DNA of 64,000 bases, taken from the NCBI GenBank assembly GCA_001600875.1, contig BCLD01000007.1, forward strand, positions 770,238-834,237, in the 5' to 3' direction. Shown piece by piece: positions 38,065-49,780 of this stretch (its first letter is position 1; each line of letters begins with the position of its first letter). Below the pieces are notes generated by a model. The model had not been told where the DNA came from, searched no databases, and saw only the letters and a list, made by a program, of their open reading frames with translations. The position numbers and the translations under genes were made by a program. Source of the stretch: Solicoccozyma terricola (taxonomy: Eukaryota > Basidiomycota > Tremellomycetes > Filobasidiales > Piskurozymaceae).

Positions 38065-38181
38065 TGAACAGGTGCGGTGGAAATGGTCTGTGATGTCTGG
38101 CTGTCTAACTACGTCTACAAAGCGCGTCTACAAACACCTGATGAGGTGCGAGGCCACTGTGAGAACTGCACCGCGTGCACA
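38065..38181 (-). repeat. 5' LTR of the Gypsy element
   Basis: 117 bp matching 32,241-32,357 except for two substitutions. It is followed on the minus strand by the TGG primer-binding site. Confidence 0.88.
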
Positions 38182-40040
38182 TCGGGCCGTAGACCTGGCA
38201 GATGCCCATTGTTCATCGTACAATGATTGTAGGTGTATGAGCTTCGTTCGGGTCAGGTGAATGACGATGATAATGAGCGAGAGTCATGTTTGAATGACAT
38301 GTCACTCCTAGCTAATCTCCTAGAGCAGTGGTGGTAGGGGATTATAACGTGTCCAGAGGAATTCCTGTGACAACCCCATCCCTCCAAACATCGGTCCAAG
38401 ATCCTCATACATATCAGGAACATGATCTGAGGCACCTACTGTCTTGCCAGTGGTTTGACCAGTTGGGATCACATGGCTGGCTGTGGCCAATCGGTGACCC
38501 AACTTGATCTTCCCATCTTGTTCTTTCCCCTGCAGAGCATGGAGTCAAGCCAGCCAGCGAAAAAGATCAAGAACTATGCGATTTTTGCACCTAGGGTTAT
38601 TCCATCGGAAAAGGTGAAGACCGTTGTCAATCTGGAAATGGAGAGGAAGATTGTGAGTTTTTGGGTTTGGGTAGCAAACATTCCAGTGCGACATAGCAGC
38701 TCTGATACCCTTCCATTTGGTTTGTTCATCTGACAGATGTGGATATCAAACTACCTTCCGGCACATTCAAGAAGCAGAAATTCATGGACGTTGTGCCAGA
38801 CCCATGCAGAAAGGAGAACAAGGGGAAACTTCTTAAAAAAGAGGACAAGGTGGTGAAGAAGAACAAGGAGGAAATTATTGTCAGTACTTTCCCTTGTCTT
38901 GCTGCACATGCACAAAGAGTCTCACCACGTTTAAAACAAGAAGATGATTGCAAAACATACCACCACCAACATGCAGGCCAAGGAAGATCATGCCCTCAAT
39001 GCCACCAAAGTCATCGCTGCACCGGCTTTGGCAAAGGTGCTCATGAGTTATTTTATTGTTTCTCCTTCTTGCTTTAGTCAGCATGTCAACTTTACGAGCT
39101 GTTGGTCCTCCAGTCTGAGAAGGCAAAACAAAGGAACTTTATGGCAACTGATGGTATCATAGCTCTCAGGATACAGGCAAGTGGTTTCCCTACCATTATC
39201 AGTGGCCAACAAGCTTACTCTTCTCACAGCCTGTTGCTCCTTGTCTTGGATGTCAATTGACAAGGCTCATGGTTGTTCTGGTTGGTGTTCCAGTTCAGAT
39301 TGTCCAATGTGCAGTCGCAATGGGATGGAATGCCTTGGCGGGGTCATGGACCACCAAAGGAAGGTCGGTGAATTCTCTCCAAGCTTGAAGGCTGACTACC
39401 ATCAGCATGTTGTGTGTCTTTTAAGGGATGGACTGGGTTTATAGGAATCAGTGGAGTCCATGTGGTGTGTGGTGGTCGATCTAACAAATGTGTCTGGTTT
39501 ACGTAGAAATAATGTAGAAAGAGAACATAATCATTGTATTGCAGGGGAACTATTTTATCTACGATTATCTAGAGCAGAAGAGAAACTAGGCGAGGAAGAA
39601 ACCCTCTCTTTTGAGCTCACACAGATGCTTGCAAACCGCCACCAGAGCTCTCCCTAACTTGTATGAGAGAAAGTAATCGACACCATTGTGCCATTTTCCT
39701 CTGGTGATCCGCCAGAAGATCCCGACTGTTGCCTCTTCCCAATCCTCCCATGGACCCCAGTGAGCCTTGTCATTGAAGAGACGAGAGAGAGGTGGAAGGA
39801 AGAATTCCCTATCGAAGAAAGCTTTGTCCCTTTCCAAACGTGGCAATTGAGTCCATCGGTGCATGATTGATCCACCCTCATCTTGGCAGGTATTGAAATG
39901 CTGATCTTCAATGTGTCACCGTAGATGCTTCAGCATTGCCGAGCCCAAACTCACTGTACATCCTGATGATTGCTAAGAGTCCCGATACTCGCCTTCACTT
40001 CTGTCATGTCAGCCTTCAAAGTCGTGATATCGGCTCACAT

Positions 40041-40173
40041 TGTGTAAGGTTATTAACCCTTACCACCCTTTCCTAGCCCTTAGGATGCATAGTAGTTGAA
40101 GACCATTAAGAGAATGGTCAAGTAGCCTTTCGGTTAAGTGTGCGGATGTCAATTCAACAGCATTCCCATGACA
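40041..40173 (-). mobile_element. Solo LTR, family U, copy 2 (arm A)
   Basis: This is the arm-A counterpart of 55,961-56,093, with the same ends and flanking 5-bp repeat, so it was present before the arms were duplicated or homogenised. Confidence 0.65.
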
Positions 40174-40350
40174 CACATCGTCTTGAGGCTGTCTTTCACA
40201 TCATTGAGCAACACAATCATGTCCTTTTGTTTCAAATCGATTAATCTGTTGATATGTTCATCGGATGCAGCTTCCAGAGCTGGCATTGGATTCTCCATAA
40301 ACCACTTCCCGGTCACAAGGAACTGCTCGCCAGGTCATGTGGACCATGGA

Positions 40351-41302
40351 GTCATGGTAGTGGGAGTTGTATCGGTTGAGAGATTACTGGACATGGTGTG
40401 GAAATGTGATAGGGGTGGTTGCCATCACTTGTAGAGATGATCTGCACCTCTGACCTTTGAGCCCACCCACTGTCATTTGGAGGATGCAGATGGCACTTGA
40501 AGCTAGCATCAGCACCTGGCTGGAAGCATTCAATCATCTTCGGAAGGGCTTCGATGAAAGCCTTGTTTGTGGCACATTCGAAGGTGTGCTTGACATTCTT
40601 GTGTATGTGAATGACATACAAAACCATCAGCTTAGGTGAAGAATTGACTGTGATATCACACTCACCTTGATGTGTTTCGCTGATTCTTTATCAGACGGAC
40701 CACTGTCGACGACATCAGTAAGTAACTGTTTGCATGTAGAGCAGCATAGCTGCTGTCAGGATTATAGGGATCTGATCCTGAGACGTGTGGGGTTTATATA
40801 CAACTGCAAATGCAATTCCACCTCTGGTCTGGAATTGTGACCTTTTGCCGTAATGGTAAGGGGTACGGTTAATGAATGTTACTTTGCAGTTGCATTCTTT
40901 ACAGCTGCCCATTGATGAAGATGGGACCGAGGCCAGGCCAGGCCAGTATCCTGCTCCATTGGTGGTCTTTGGAGGCATGTTCCAAAGCTTCAATTGGAGG
41001 TCGAGGTGCTTTTCAACGTCGGTTTCAGGCCTGAAGTATGAAACACGAAGACCATCCATTACGCTAGCTGGTTGGTTCATCATGGTAGCGATTTCGAGGC
41101 CCCTTGCTGAGTCATCTATCTCGCCCATCTTCACACTCTCACCGGACATCGAGGTCGCCGTGAAACTTGGCGATACCAGAGAACCACGAGACAGAGTCAG
41201 CATGTGACGAGACTTCATTGTTGGAGCAAAGGCTGGGGATATGAAGGCTGAAGATGAGGACCACGGTGTCTCATGTTGGGATGATTTCAAAGAACCAACC
41301 AT
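40351..41302 (-). pseudogene. Unrecognised gene broken by a V LTR (arm A copy)
   Basis: Mirror image of the arm-B gene at 54,837-55,783; see that entry for the reading. It begins MVGSLKSSQHETPW, is interrupted by the V LTR at 40,754-40,903, and ends QPIQLPLP. The two copies differ by one residue and a 5-bp indel just before the V insertion that shifts the frame here. Confidence 0.45.
40754..40903 (-). mobile_element. Solo LTR, family V (arm A)
   Basis: 150 bp mirror of 55,231-55,380, flanked by GCTGC on both sides (40,749-40,753 and 40,904-40,908). Confidence 0.75.
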
Positions 41303-41309
41303 GGGAGAT

Positions 41310-41440
41310 TGTAATGGTTATTAACCATTACCACCTATCCTTGCCCTTAAGATGCATAGTAGTTGAAGACCATTAAGAGAATGGTCATGTAGCCTTTTGG
41401 TTAAGTGTGCGGGTGTAAATTCAACAACATTCCCATGACA
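41310..41440 (-). mobile_element. Solo LTR, family U, copy 1 (arm A)
   Basis: 131 bp mirror of 54,699-54,829, flanked by GAGAT. Its ends are TGTAATGG and CCCATGACA. Confidence 0.7.
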
Positions 41441-41445
41441 GAGAT

Positions 41446-42370
41446 CTACCTGGAGTCTGAGCAAGTGCCAGAGATACACAGGCTGAAGAGGCAGATGTAG
41501 ACCTAGGTATTGGCACATGGAGATTGTCAGACCAAGTGAAAAATGGCAGGAGTTGTCCAGGATGACAGCATTGAGGAGTGGTTGCCTAGTTTCGACTTGC
41601 ATCCTCATGATGAACATGTTTTGCTTGGTGAGCTGATGGACTGGGATGCTTAGAACATCATTGAGCACTCGAACAATCTTCCTGTGAGAATCGATGTCCC
41701 GGTGAAAGCAGAGACTTGCATGGATCGATCTATCCCCGCCCAAGACTGCCAGGCAAGTAAAGTGGACATTGAAGATCTTTTGCGAGTAGGGATCCTTGAA
41801 TGATGCATGAGTGGTGTATCCTTGCAAACCCATCCTGATATGCCAGATGTTGAAAAAGAATGCTTGACGAGGATCGATTGAGATGTCACTACCACGTCGA
41901 TCTTCACTCATGCCATTTGCTGCAGTTCTTTGCATTCGGAGAGCAGCATCCCATTTCAGAAAAGTTTCAACATCACATCCTTTGATCTGCATGAACCCGA
42001 GTGTCAGGTGATTCAGAGAGGCATTGAATGACCCATGGCTCACCTGCATCCAAGTTCTCGCAATGTCCTTTGCTACCCTCACTGCCTCCACCTTGAAAGC
42101 ATCTCGGGCTTGTTGATTACCTTGCTCAATGAATTAATGAATCTAACCTTGGTGGTACAGGCTTGGTCCTGTTTACAAGTACCTCATTAGTTATCTGGTT
42201 GCTGCAGCATTGCTTCTGGAACTCACTCTGTGGCATTGTACCTTTCCCATGCTTGACTGCCAGGGTGCTTATAGCACTGACTCTGGTGCGCATTACTTCT
42301 CTCACTACCATAGGATAGGCAAAGTGACGATACTTCTTCGCGAGCAACCACCCAACCATCCCTTGCACAG
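41446..42370 (-). pseudogene. Unrecognised gene fragment (arm A), truncated by LTRs at both ends
   Basis: Mirror of the arm-B frame at 53,910-54,700 (RTWMQVSHGSFNASLNH, DIDSHRKIVRVLNDVLSIP). Here the 5' part ends at the X LTR at 42,371 and the 3' part at the U LTR. The portion beyond 42,116 has many amino-acid changes relative to arm B. Confidence 0.4.
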
Positions 42371-43831
42371 TGTCACGGGAATTCCTCTGATATGAACAAC
42401 GACCCCTTTCGCCACCGCTCTAGGGTATCGCTCACCACCAACACGTCATCCGATGCATCGCCAAATATCAGAGTCACCCCTGCCTCCAACCATCGCCCCA
42501 TTGCTATGGCCTGTAGGACTACAGGACCTCCATTCCACAACATGGCCCGACGATCCTTTGCTATGGATAAATGGATGCATGCTGTAAGGATACGACCAAT
42601 CTACTCGACACTGGACACGTCACCTCTCGTATGGCCTCAGATTCTATGTGTCTATGTCCGGATTGGGGTACAAATCCTTACTCGACTTAACTCTATTTCT
42701 TTCGCTCTCCTCTTATGCCTCTTGGAGTAATCGGGCTTCCTCGATTACAACCGACGCCCCTCGATTGCAAACGATGGATCTCTCTTACAATCGATGGACA
42801 TCTCTAGAAACCAAAGGATCTCTCTAGATATCGATGGGTTACTCTAGGACAGTTAAGACATTCTTATTCTCCTTTTGTGCTTTGAGATATCGCCACTATC
42901 CGATATCTCTCTTCATTGTTCTTTACTATCGTTTTACTATAAAGAGCGCTCCCTTACGGACCTCTTCTCTCTATTGTAATTCACCCTGTTAATGCATCGC
43001 ATTCCACGACACTACATTTGCCACTCGCATCTCGACTAATCGTATATCGACTTAGGCTCGCTACCTAAACACTCATACTACATTAGATCATCGGATCCCA
43101 GCGTTACATAGTGAGTATAGGGATAGATCTGAAACTAACTTGCGTGAGTTCCCGAATACAGTCATAGCAGTCCTCTTTGGACCAAGCCTTTTAGTCCTAT
43201 CTCATAGTACGAGGAGTCCGAAAGCCGCTAAGTCCACAAAGAAAGACCAGCACCTGACACATGCCATCCATCAACGTTTCTCCATTCCACCTCCCTGTCA
43301 ATGCCGATGGGTATCGACCTGCCATGACCCACCTGGGTCTTATGCCAGCTCACTTCCAGTCTCTATCCTCATATCCGAGTATCACCGACCAAATACGATT
43401 ATACCCTACAGGATGTCCCAGTCAAGACATGGACAAATGGGGATTGCAAGGATACCTTTTGGCACCTTGGCAGATGGCCCGGATGCCATAGGAGGTCCAA
43501 GAATGCTTAGGGCCATGGATGTCATGATCCATATTGCAAATATGTCGTTCGAGGGATGCAGGCATTAGCTGATATGGCCTGGACAGGACTGGTGAGCAGC
43601 CAGGTTTTCCCTGTCCATTTTAGGTACATAAGGAAGCCCTTTGTACATCTCTTTGTATTGCTCTCTTTCCTTGAGCAATATTATCAATTGTATGCCCACA
43701 TAAAACATCACACGAGCAACCTTTGCCCATAGCGTTCAAGCTAGACCTCTTACTTGCGAAGCTGCCATGATTGCGCACCCGAACAACCCTAGTCGCCGCA
43801 CGTCGACATCGACGGACTGTGACATGCTATA
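42371..43831 (+). mobile_element. Family-X LTR copy 2, truncated
   Basis: Starts TGTCACGGGAATTCC and follows the copy at 59,097 (gtatcgctcacc, cagagtcaccc, catggcccgacga, atgccatccatcaacg, gagcaatattatcaattg). It is split by the Z LTR at 42,583-43,259. Its right end is missing: at 43,832 it passes into a W LTR and never resumes. Confidence 0.75.
42583..43259 (+). mobile_element. Solo LTR, family Z, TSD CATGC
   Basis: Runs TGTAAGGATACGACC to CACCTGACA (677 bp) and is flanked by CATGC at 42,578-42,582 and 43,260-43,264. Its relative at 57,734-58,552 is inverted. The first 15 bp and last 8 bp are shared with family W, while the bodies differ. Confidence 0.85.
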
Positions 43832-44091
43832 TGTAAGGATACGACCTTTCTCAGGCCCGAATCCTCACCGTTCCGCGGATTCCCCCACACCCTCCATCTG
43901 TGGTGCTCAGGGCTCTGAACATCCGGGCTCCTCTCAACGTTCGGGCATACGTCGGACGTCAGGCCAATTCTCCTAGTATCTTCGCCGATTGATGGACGCA
44001 TCCATAATATCACCGATGGATGAACTTAGCCATCGTCACCATGACCACCGATTGGCTGTTCGGGCGGACCCTGCATGGCAGGCCCGCTTTT

Positions 44092-44183
<92 letters not shown>

Positions 44184-44669
44184 TNNNNNNNNNNNNNNNN
44201 NNNNNNNNNNNNNNNNNNNNNNNNNNNNNNNNNNNNNNNNNNNNNNNNNNNNNNNNNNNNNNNNNNNNNNNNNNNNNNNNNNNNNNNNNNNNNNNNNNNN
44301 NNNNNNNNNNNNNNNNNNNNNNNNNNNNNNNNNNNNNNNNNNNNNNNNNNNNNNNNNNNNNNNNNNNNNNNNNNNNNNNNNNNNNNNNNNNNNNNNNNNN
44401 NNNNNNNNNNNNNNNNNNNNNNNNNNNNNNNNNNNNNNNNNNNNNNNNNNNNNNNNNNNNNNNNNNNNNNNNNNNNNNNNNNNNNNNNNNNNNNNNNNNN
44501 NNNNNNNNNNNNNNNNNNNNNNNNNNNNNNNNNNNNNNNNNNNNNNNNNNNNNNNNNNNNNNNNNNNNNNNNNNNNNNNNNNNNNNNNNNNNNNNNNNNN
44601 NNNNNNNNNNNNNNNNNNNNNNNNNNNNNNNNNNNNNNNNNNNNNNNNNNNNNNNNNNNNNNNNNNNNN

Positions 44670-44764
<95 letters not shown>

Positions 44765-45085
44765 GAGTATCTTGACCGATATGATCATGTACATATATGG
44801 GAGCCCTGTCCTATGGTAGATGGCTTTTCCCTCTTTCCTCACCTTGTATCAGAGACAGTCCTATGACCTATACATCATCTGCACATCATCTTATCGATCG
44901 GCCCTTGGATTAGCTACCCACATCAGGCCTTCGACATCTCTGGCCACCGATCATCAGGCCCGAACCAAACTCTTCATCTTCATTCTTAGTGGCTGGATCC
45001 CACAGCGAGGGCCCTAATATCCGTCACCTGCCGATCTTTCTTTTCTCCCCGGTCATCAAGACACCCCGGAAGATCAGCGCCTGAC
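43832..45085 (+). mobile_element. Family-W LTR with expanded TTTC microsatellite and assembly gap
   Basis: It begins TGTAAGGATACGACC and ends agatcagcgcctgaca, like the W copies at 49,137 and 60,965. A pure (CTTT)n run occupies about 44,090-44,764 and contains 485 Ns (44,185-44,669); other W copies have only a few CTTT units at this place. The flanks (ctata, cagag) do not match, so the copy has lost one original border. Confidence 0.75.
44185..44669. other. Assembly gap within the TTTC microsatellite
   Basis: 485 Ns with pure CTTT repeats on both sides; the true repeat length is unknown. Confidence 0.95.
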
Positions 45086-47067
45086 ACAGAGCCTCGCGAC
45101 TACCGAATCTTTGGACTAGCGAGATGTGGGCCTGACTGATAGTGCTCATTGTCAACCATCCTCTACAAGTGACAAAACATAAGTGACCTCCAAGAGGTTG
45201 GGGGAGGTGTTGTATTCAAGCTCGCTCACAGGAGAGGTGTGGCCCCCAAAAAAAGAAATCACAGGTATATCTATCTTCCCTCGCTTGAGCACAGACATGC
45301 GTGTCGAGCTGTGATTGTCCAGCAAATTCAAGATGACAATTCCTGCATGACACTATTCTCGGAGCATGGTGCCTATAGTAGTGATAGTACCGATCTTTTT
45401 TGAGGAATGTGTGCTTTGCATTTGAGCTATCAACAATCGAACATGGTCGACATGTTACATGAGTAGAGGATGAGGGACTGAAGAGAGTTGATGTGCATAA
45501 ATCAATCTGTCAATATGCATTCAAGAATTGTTCAGTGAAAAGGCCTTTGCTGATCACCACGACAGAGGTGAGGCAAAACTGACAGAAGTGATGATGTGTG
45601 GTGGGACAACAGCCTTGTGGCCAATGGTTGTGATGGCAACGGGCTTCTGAATCTGAAACCCAGGAGGATAGTCTTGCAAAAAGTCTTTGAGCAAATCCAT
45701 TGTTGAGGGTGATGTTGTCCCACAATGTTGAGAGGAGGGTGGATGAAACCGAACCAGCTCACGGTTGATTCGTCATCCACGCAGGCCCGAAATGTCAACA
45801 GGTGGTTACTACACCGTGTCGTTGCCACTCAATCATCAACAGTCACCACAATATGGATCATTGAATAATAGCAGCAAGACCCGGCAAACTGGACACCATT
45901 CAGCTCAACATGGATGCCCATGAGATAGACATGGTACATCCTGAAGGCCATCCAAAACAGAACGGGTGTCCCGACCCGATGAATATGGTGAGTCAGAGTG
46001 ATGATTGGAATCTACGTAGTTGGATCATCGCCTGAACACTGATGCTGGACACACCCATGGCTATTCAAAGGCCACCCCAGATGGGAAACCTTCCAGATTC
46101 CACTTCCTCATCCAGGATACCCCAGATTTCTGTGCATCAAAACGGCCACTCCTCGTACATCTCATCGTCCTGCATCTGTCGCCTTTCCCACTTCATTTCC
46201 CTTTGTGCCCTTTGACCAGCCATGGCAATGATTCGATGATCTTCACACCAATCTCCTGCTTCAAATGTCGTAAACCATCTCCTCACGATAAATCTCAGTG
46301 ATTCAACCCCACCTCATCTGATACTCTTGCCGAATTGGACAAGTTAGTCAACGAAGAGAACAAGAGATGGGTAGGCCATGGAGATCGGCTCCTCAAACAG
46401 CCACAAAGGATCTCGAACAATAATGTGATACAGTTGAGGGAGGAGATTGTTAGGCGATTCAATGAAGAGAGGATTGCATATGTGCACAATATGGACGGGC
46501 AAGATGCCAATGGTGAAAACGACAATCGTGACGATGAGGAATGTGGTGATTAACCACGCATCGATGAATCTAGAATCGAAGAGCAAGGCAATGTCAAGCC
46601 AACAAATGATGCGGACACATTGAATGCTCAGATCCTTTGTCGACTCTGTGGATGCCGGGGATCAGGATTGCAGAGCATATCAGGACATTCCACTGGACAT
46701 CAGGCTTCAGGCATATGTCATCTCTCTGGTATTCTTGCAAATGTGTGATCAGGTGTGGAGGAATAGGTCAAGGGGCATTGGAAGTGAGTATCATATATAT
46801 TTCATGGGTATTTCCCTGAGATTGAATGTAAGAATGCTGACAATGCCCCTCTGCATGTGTCTACAGGATCATTGGAGGACTAATGTTCGAGTCTGGTGAG
46901 TTACCACAGGTGCAACACTGAGCAGTGTTCTGAAAGGAAGTTTGACATTGCAGGGAATATGGGCAGTATAGGCACATCAGCCACCGACATCTTCATTCTT
47001 CCCACCGAGCTTCACATGTTCGATGCATCATCCGGAACTACTGTGAAATCCATCCAATGAATCAAAA
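45086..47067. other. LTR-free segment with gene debris
   Basis: No complete gene is supported. The plus strand at about 46,300-46,553 has a charged helical frame (LVNEENKRWVGHGDRLLKQP) ending in an acidic tail, and 46,624-46,899 continues in a similar style. The minus strand at 45,532-45,828 has an open frame of 98 codons. These look like exons of decayed genes. Confidence 0.35.
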
Positions 47068-48400
47068 TGATACTAGCACGAGTTATGTATCGTTATGAAT
47101 GTGTAACGATCTAACGACGATCGTCACACCCGAGGATAGACGAGTCACTTGACTCTCTATTCGGTATCGGTCAGCGTTCGTGGGGTCTAGGTGGATTCGG
47201 ACGGATTCGGTCGGATCCACATAGATTCGTCTTCGTGTGTTCGTGTGTGTGTAAGCGGAGCTTGCTTCACTAAGTGCGTCTACGTTCGAGTGCCTCTTGG
47301 CAATGGTCGGTCGTGTAATGCAGCGGTCGGTTAAGGGTGTTGCATACAATTGATAATATTGCTCGAGGAAAGAGAGCAATAACTAGGGTACATACAAAGG
47401 CTACCCTTAAGTATGTAAAATGGATGGAAACACTTGGATACCTGCAATGCCGTCCGAGCCATACTGTCTGAAGCTCCATTGTCCTACAGAGGCCATATTG
47501 GAGATACGGTTCGACTAGATGTAGTATTGGAGATACTGGCATCGTATTGGATATACTTGACGTAGTATTGGAGATACTGGAGTTCGTGTATGGCTGATCC
47601 GTACTGCCAAGCTACGGTAAGGTCGTATCACGACTTCAGAGCGTAGAATCGATCCGACTTGTGGGTGTGTGAGCGGCGAGAGCATGTCTTGGATGAATCC
47701 GTCTGATTGCGACCATGTCTCAGATGGCGTGAGTCGATTCAGCCGTAGACCTGACCTATGTCCATTGTTCCTTGAACAATGGTTGTAGGTGTATGAGCCT
47801 AGTTCGGGTCACGTGAATGACGATGATAATGTGCGGGAGTTATGTTGAATGACGTGGCGCCCCTATCTGATATCCTAGAGCAATGGCGATGGGAGGTCGT
47901 AGCGTGTTCAGAGGAATTCCCGTGACGGAATGGTGTCGGGATGCTTTCATGAAATCGCTGTGGGTGGATCCTGACTTGGTGAGGGGAATGGACACTGTAG
48001 GGTCTCATTCCATTGGAATATACATGCTGAGGTTTCTCGGAGTAAGTGTCTTGTCTGATTTACAACATGCTCGTACTGACTGCTCTTATTGATCAGGAGT
48101 ACATTTACATTGGCAACATGGAGGGCTCATTTGCCAAAAGGATCAAAGGGCAAAAGATGGCCGACACAACTAAATTAAACTGGAAATACAGGATCATTCA
48201 TGGTATGTTATAAGCTAGACCATCCAAGGGAGAAACAAATGAAATGTTTGTCTGTCACAGAGTGTGTACCCGAGAAGCACATCGAAAGGTTGGCTATGTT
48301 CGAAATCGATGATGAGTTTGTCGATGGCGAAACTCAGTTAGCAACCAGTCCATGGTATCTTGGAATGAGATGCCACATTTCTGTGCAAGCCCGGATCAAA
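47068..48400 (+). pseudogene. Unrecognised gene interrupted by X LTR copy 3
   Basis: Before the LTR, ATG-ATA-CTA (47,068) opens MILARVMYRYEW. After it the same frame resumes as CRDAFMKSLWVDPDLVRGMD, followed by a GTAAGT...TTGATCAG intron (about 48,040-48,095), then YIYIGNMEGSFAKRIKGQK and, after another possible intron, CVPEKHIERLAMFEIDDEF. The frame is continuous only if the LTR and one GAATG are ignored, so the gene was coding before insertion. I do not recognise it, and its 3' end is unclear. Confidence 0.45.
47102..47927 (-). mobile_element. Solo LTR, family X copy 3, TSD GAATG
   Basis: An uninterrupted 826-bp copy from TGTAACGATC to ggaattcccgtgacg, flanked by GAATG at 47,097-47,101 and 47,928-47,932. 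It is the reference for the X family in this window. Its terminal G, where other copies have A, is a substitution at the LTR end. Confidence 0.88.
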
Positions 48401-48546
48401 AGCTCAATGTACATAGGGCCCATGATATGATAGGACTCACTTCGTTCAACAGTGTGATCAGAGTCCTGAATACACAATCGTGTGCTATCATTTGCTGTGA
48501 GCACACTGTCAGTGCTAATTTTTGGTCGCATATGGCATAATTGTCC

Positions 48547-49131
48547 TCACTTGGTGATCCCATTTATTGATTTGATTGCCCTTGCTGTTGATGTTGATCT
48601 TTCCAATTTTAATTGCATCTCCCAACTTCTGTCGAACCCAGTGTAGTGCTTTGTTGACTGGTACCACTGATCATATGCCTGTCTGGGAGTTTCAAATTCT
48701 GGGATAGCTTGGCCTGTGAGTTGTAAAGCAAGCACATGTCTTGAAATGTAGAGTTGCTAGTACACCCGATTACTCACACAGAATCAGTCCCACCAATGCT
48801 GGCCCTTGGTGGTATGCTACGTGATGACCATCCAGTTGTAACACATCTTGGTTGCATCCAGCAAAGAAAAATTGTGAAGACATCCTCCAAAAGGTATTTC
48901 ACCGCCTTGTCTCCTCTCAATGCAATTTGGTCTGCATCGGGTTCCGCTTGGTTATTGCTGAAAGGATTGTAGGGATACTGATTGGGAAAAGACACCTTGT
49001 ACACCAAATCCACGACCACCTGGTTTGGATCCTGAGGAGGATGTTTGCCTTTTTGATTCCAGATTTCAGATTTCTTGAATCGACATTTGAATATCTGGGA
49101 TATCTAAGGGACCAACATGATTCATACTGCC
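48547..49131 (-). pseudogene. Unrecognised gene 3' part, cut by W LTR copy 2
   Basis: Minus-strand exons can be read as VVVDLVYKVSFPNQYPYNPF...DADQIALRGDKAVKYLLEDV (49,019 to about 48,780), a short intron, then HVLALQLTGQAIPEFETPRQ to the stop at 48,547. The 5' side runs into the W LTR at 49,137. Minus-strand sequence beyond the LTR (49,781-50,090) may be its upstream part. No domain is recognised. Confidence 0.4.
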
Positions 49132-49136
49132 ATCAC

Positions 49137-49775
49137 TGTAAGGATACGACCTTCTCAGGCCCGAATCCTCACCGTTCCGTGGATTCCCCATCACCGATAC
49201 TCCATCCGCGGTGCTCAAGTCTCTGACATTCGGGCTCCCCTTGAACGTCCGGGCATACGTCGAACATCAGGCCCATCCTACTCGCCGATGGATGGACGTA
49301 GTGACCGATGGAAGGACTTAGCCATATCATCGCCGATGGATGGACTTCGCCAGAATAACGCCATCGTCGCTGCACTCACCGATTGGCTGTGTCAGGCAAA
49401 CAGCTGGCCCGCTCTTCCTTTCTTTCTTTCTTTTCTCTCTTTCTTTCTGAATATCTTGCCGATACGAACATGTACATATATGGGAGCCCTGTCCTCTGAC
49501 AGGTGGCTTTCCCTCTTTCCTCACCTTGTATTAGAGAGACATTCTCACGACCGATACATCGTCTGCGCATCTTATCGATCGGCCCTTGGATTAGCTACCC
49601 ATTTCAGGCCCTCGACATCTTCGACCACCTGACATCAGGCCCGATCTATCTCTACACCTTAACGTTATCGACGACTGGATCTGAATTCAACAGCGAGGGC
49701 CCTAATATCCGTCACCAGCCGATCTTTCTTTTCGCCCCGGTCATCAAGACTCGCCGGAAAGATCTGCTCCTGACA
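49137..49775 (+). mobile_element. Solo LTR, family W copy 2, TSD ATCAC
   Basis: 639 bp from TGTAAGGATACGACC to gatctgctcctgaca, flanked by ATCAC at 49,132-49,136 and 49,776-49,780. It contains a short CTTT run near 49,413-49,447, the site that has expanded in the copy at 43,832. Confidence 0.88.
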
Positions 49776-49780
49776 ATCAC

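Larger units (their letters stand above)
32241..38181 (-). mobile_element. Complete Ty3/Gypsy LTR retrotransposon with 117-bp LTRs
   Basis: Identical-length LTRs (32,241-32,357 and 38,065-38,181) bound a gag and a pol frame on the minus strand. On that strand each LTR starts TGTGCAC and ends TGTTCA. The 5' LTR is followed at once by TGGTGACCAGACCGAG, a primer-binding site beginning with the TGG complementary to tRNA CCA. A purine stretch (GGGTGGGGA) precedes the 3' LTR. The two LTRs differ at 2 of 117 positions by eye. TCGG flanks both sides, a probable 4-bp target duplication. It sits in family-X copy 1, with both frames open. Confidence 0.9.
31244..38372 (-). mobile_element. Family-X LTR copy 1, split by two later insertions
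   Basis: The left end TGTAACGATC and the right end (attcctgtgaca) match the copy at 47,102-47,927. The body is interrupted by a Y LTR (31,375-31,769) and by the full Gypsy element (32,241-38,181). Removing both with their TSDs leaves about 0.8 kb, the usual X size. The flanks (gctgg on the left, acccc on the right) do not match, so one side has been deleted or rearranged since insertion. Confidence 0.75.
38500..42370 (-). repeat. Inverted-repeat arm A
   Basis: This arm matches the reverse complement of arm B (53,775-57,666). Between about 38,690 and 42,115 the positions pair at a constant sum (96,134, then 96,139 after one 5-bp ggcca indel), and all peptides read in either arm are the same except one A/T change (SSAFI versus SSTFI). 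Outside that core the match continues with clear divergence: at 42,116-42,370 and 38,500-38,690 many substitutions and small indels appear. The inner edge at 42,370 coincides exactly with the start of an X LTR. Confidence 0.9.

Noticed and set aside
44090..44764. CRISPR-like or satellite array
   Set aside because: It is a simple tetranucleotide repeat with no spacers. Nothing in the window looks like a CRISPR array.
43989..44866. Phe-Leu-Ser or Arg-Lys-Glu repeat proteins
   Set aside because: They are readings of the TTTC microsatellite and the gap, not genes.
43832..49775. W copies 1 and 2 as the two LTRs of one full-length element
   Set aside because: Copy 2 has its own perfect ATCAC duplication on both sides, and the sequence after copy 1 lacks a TGG primer-binding site.
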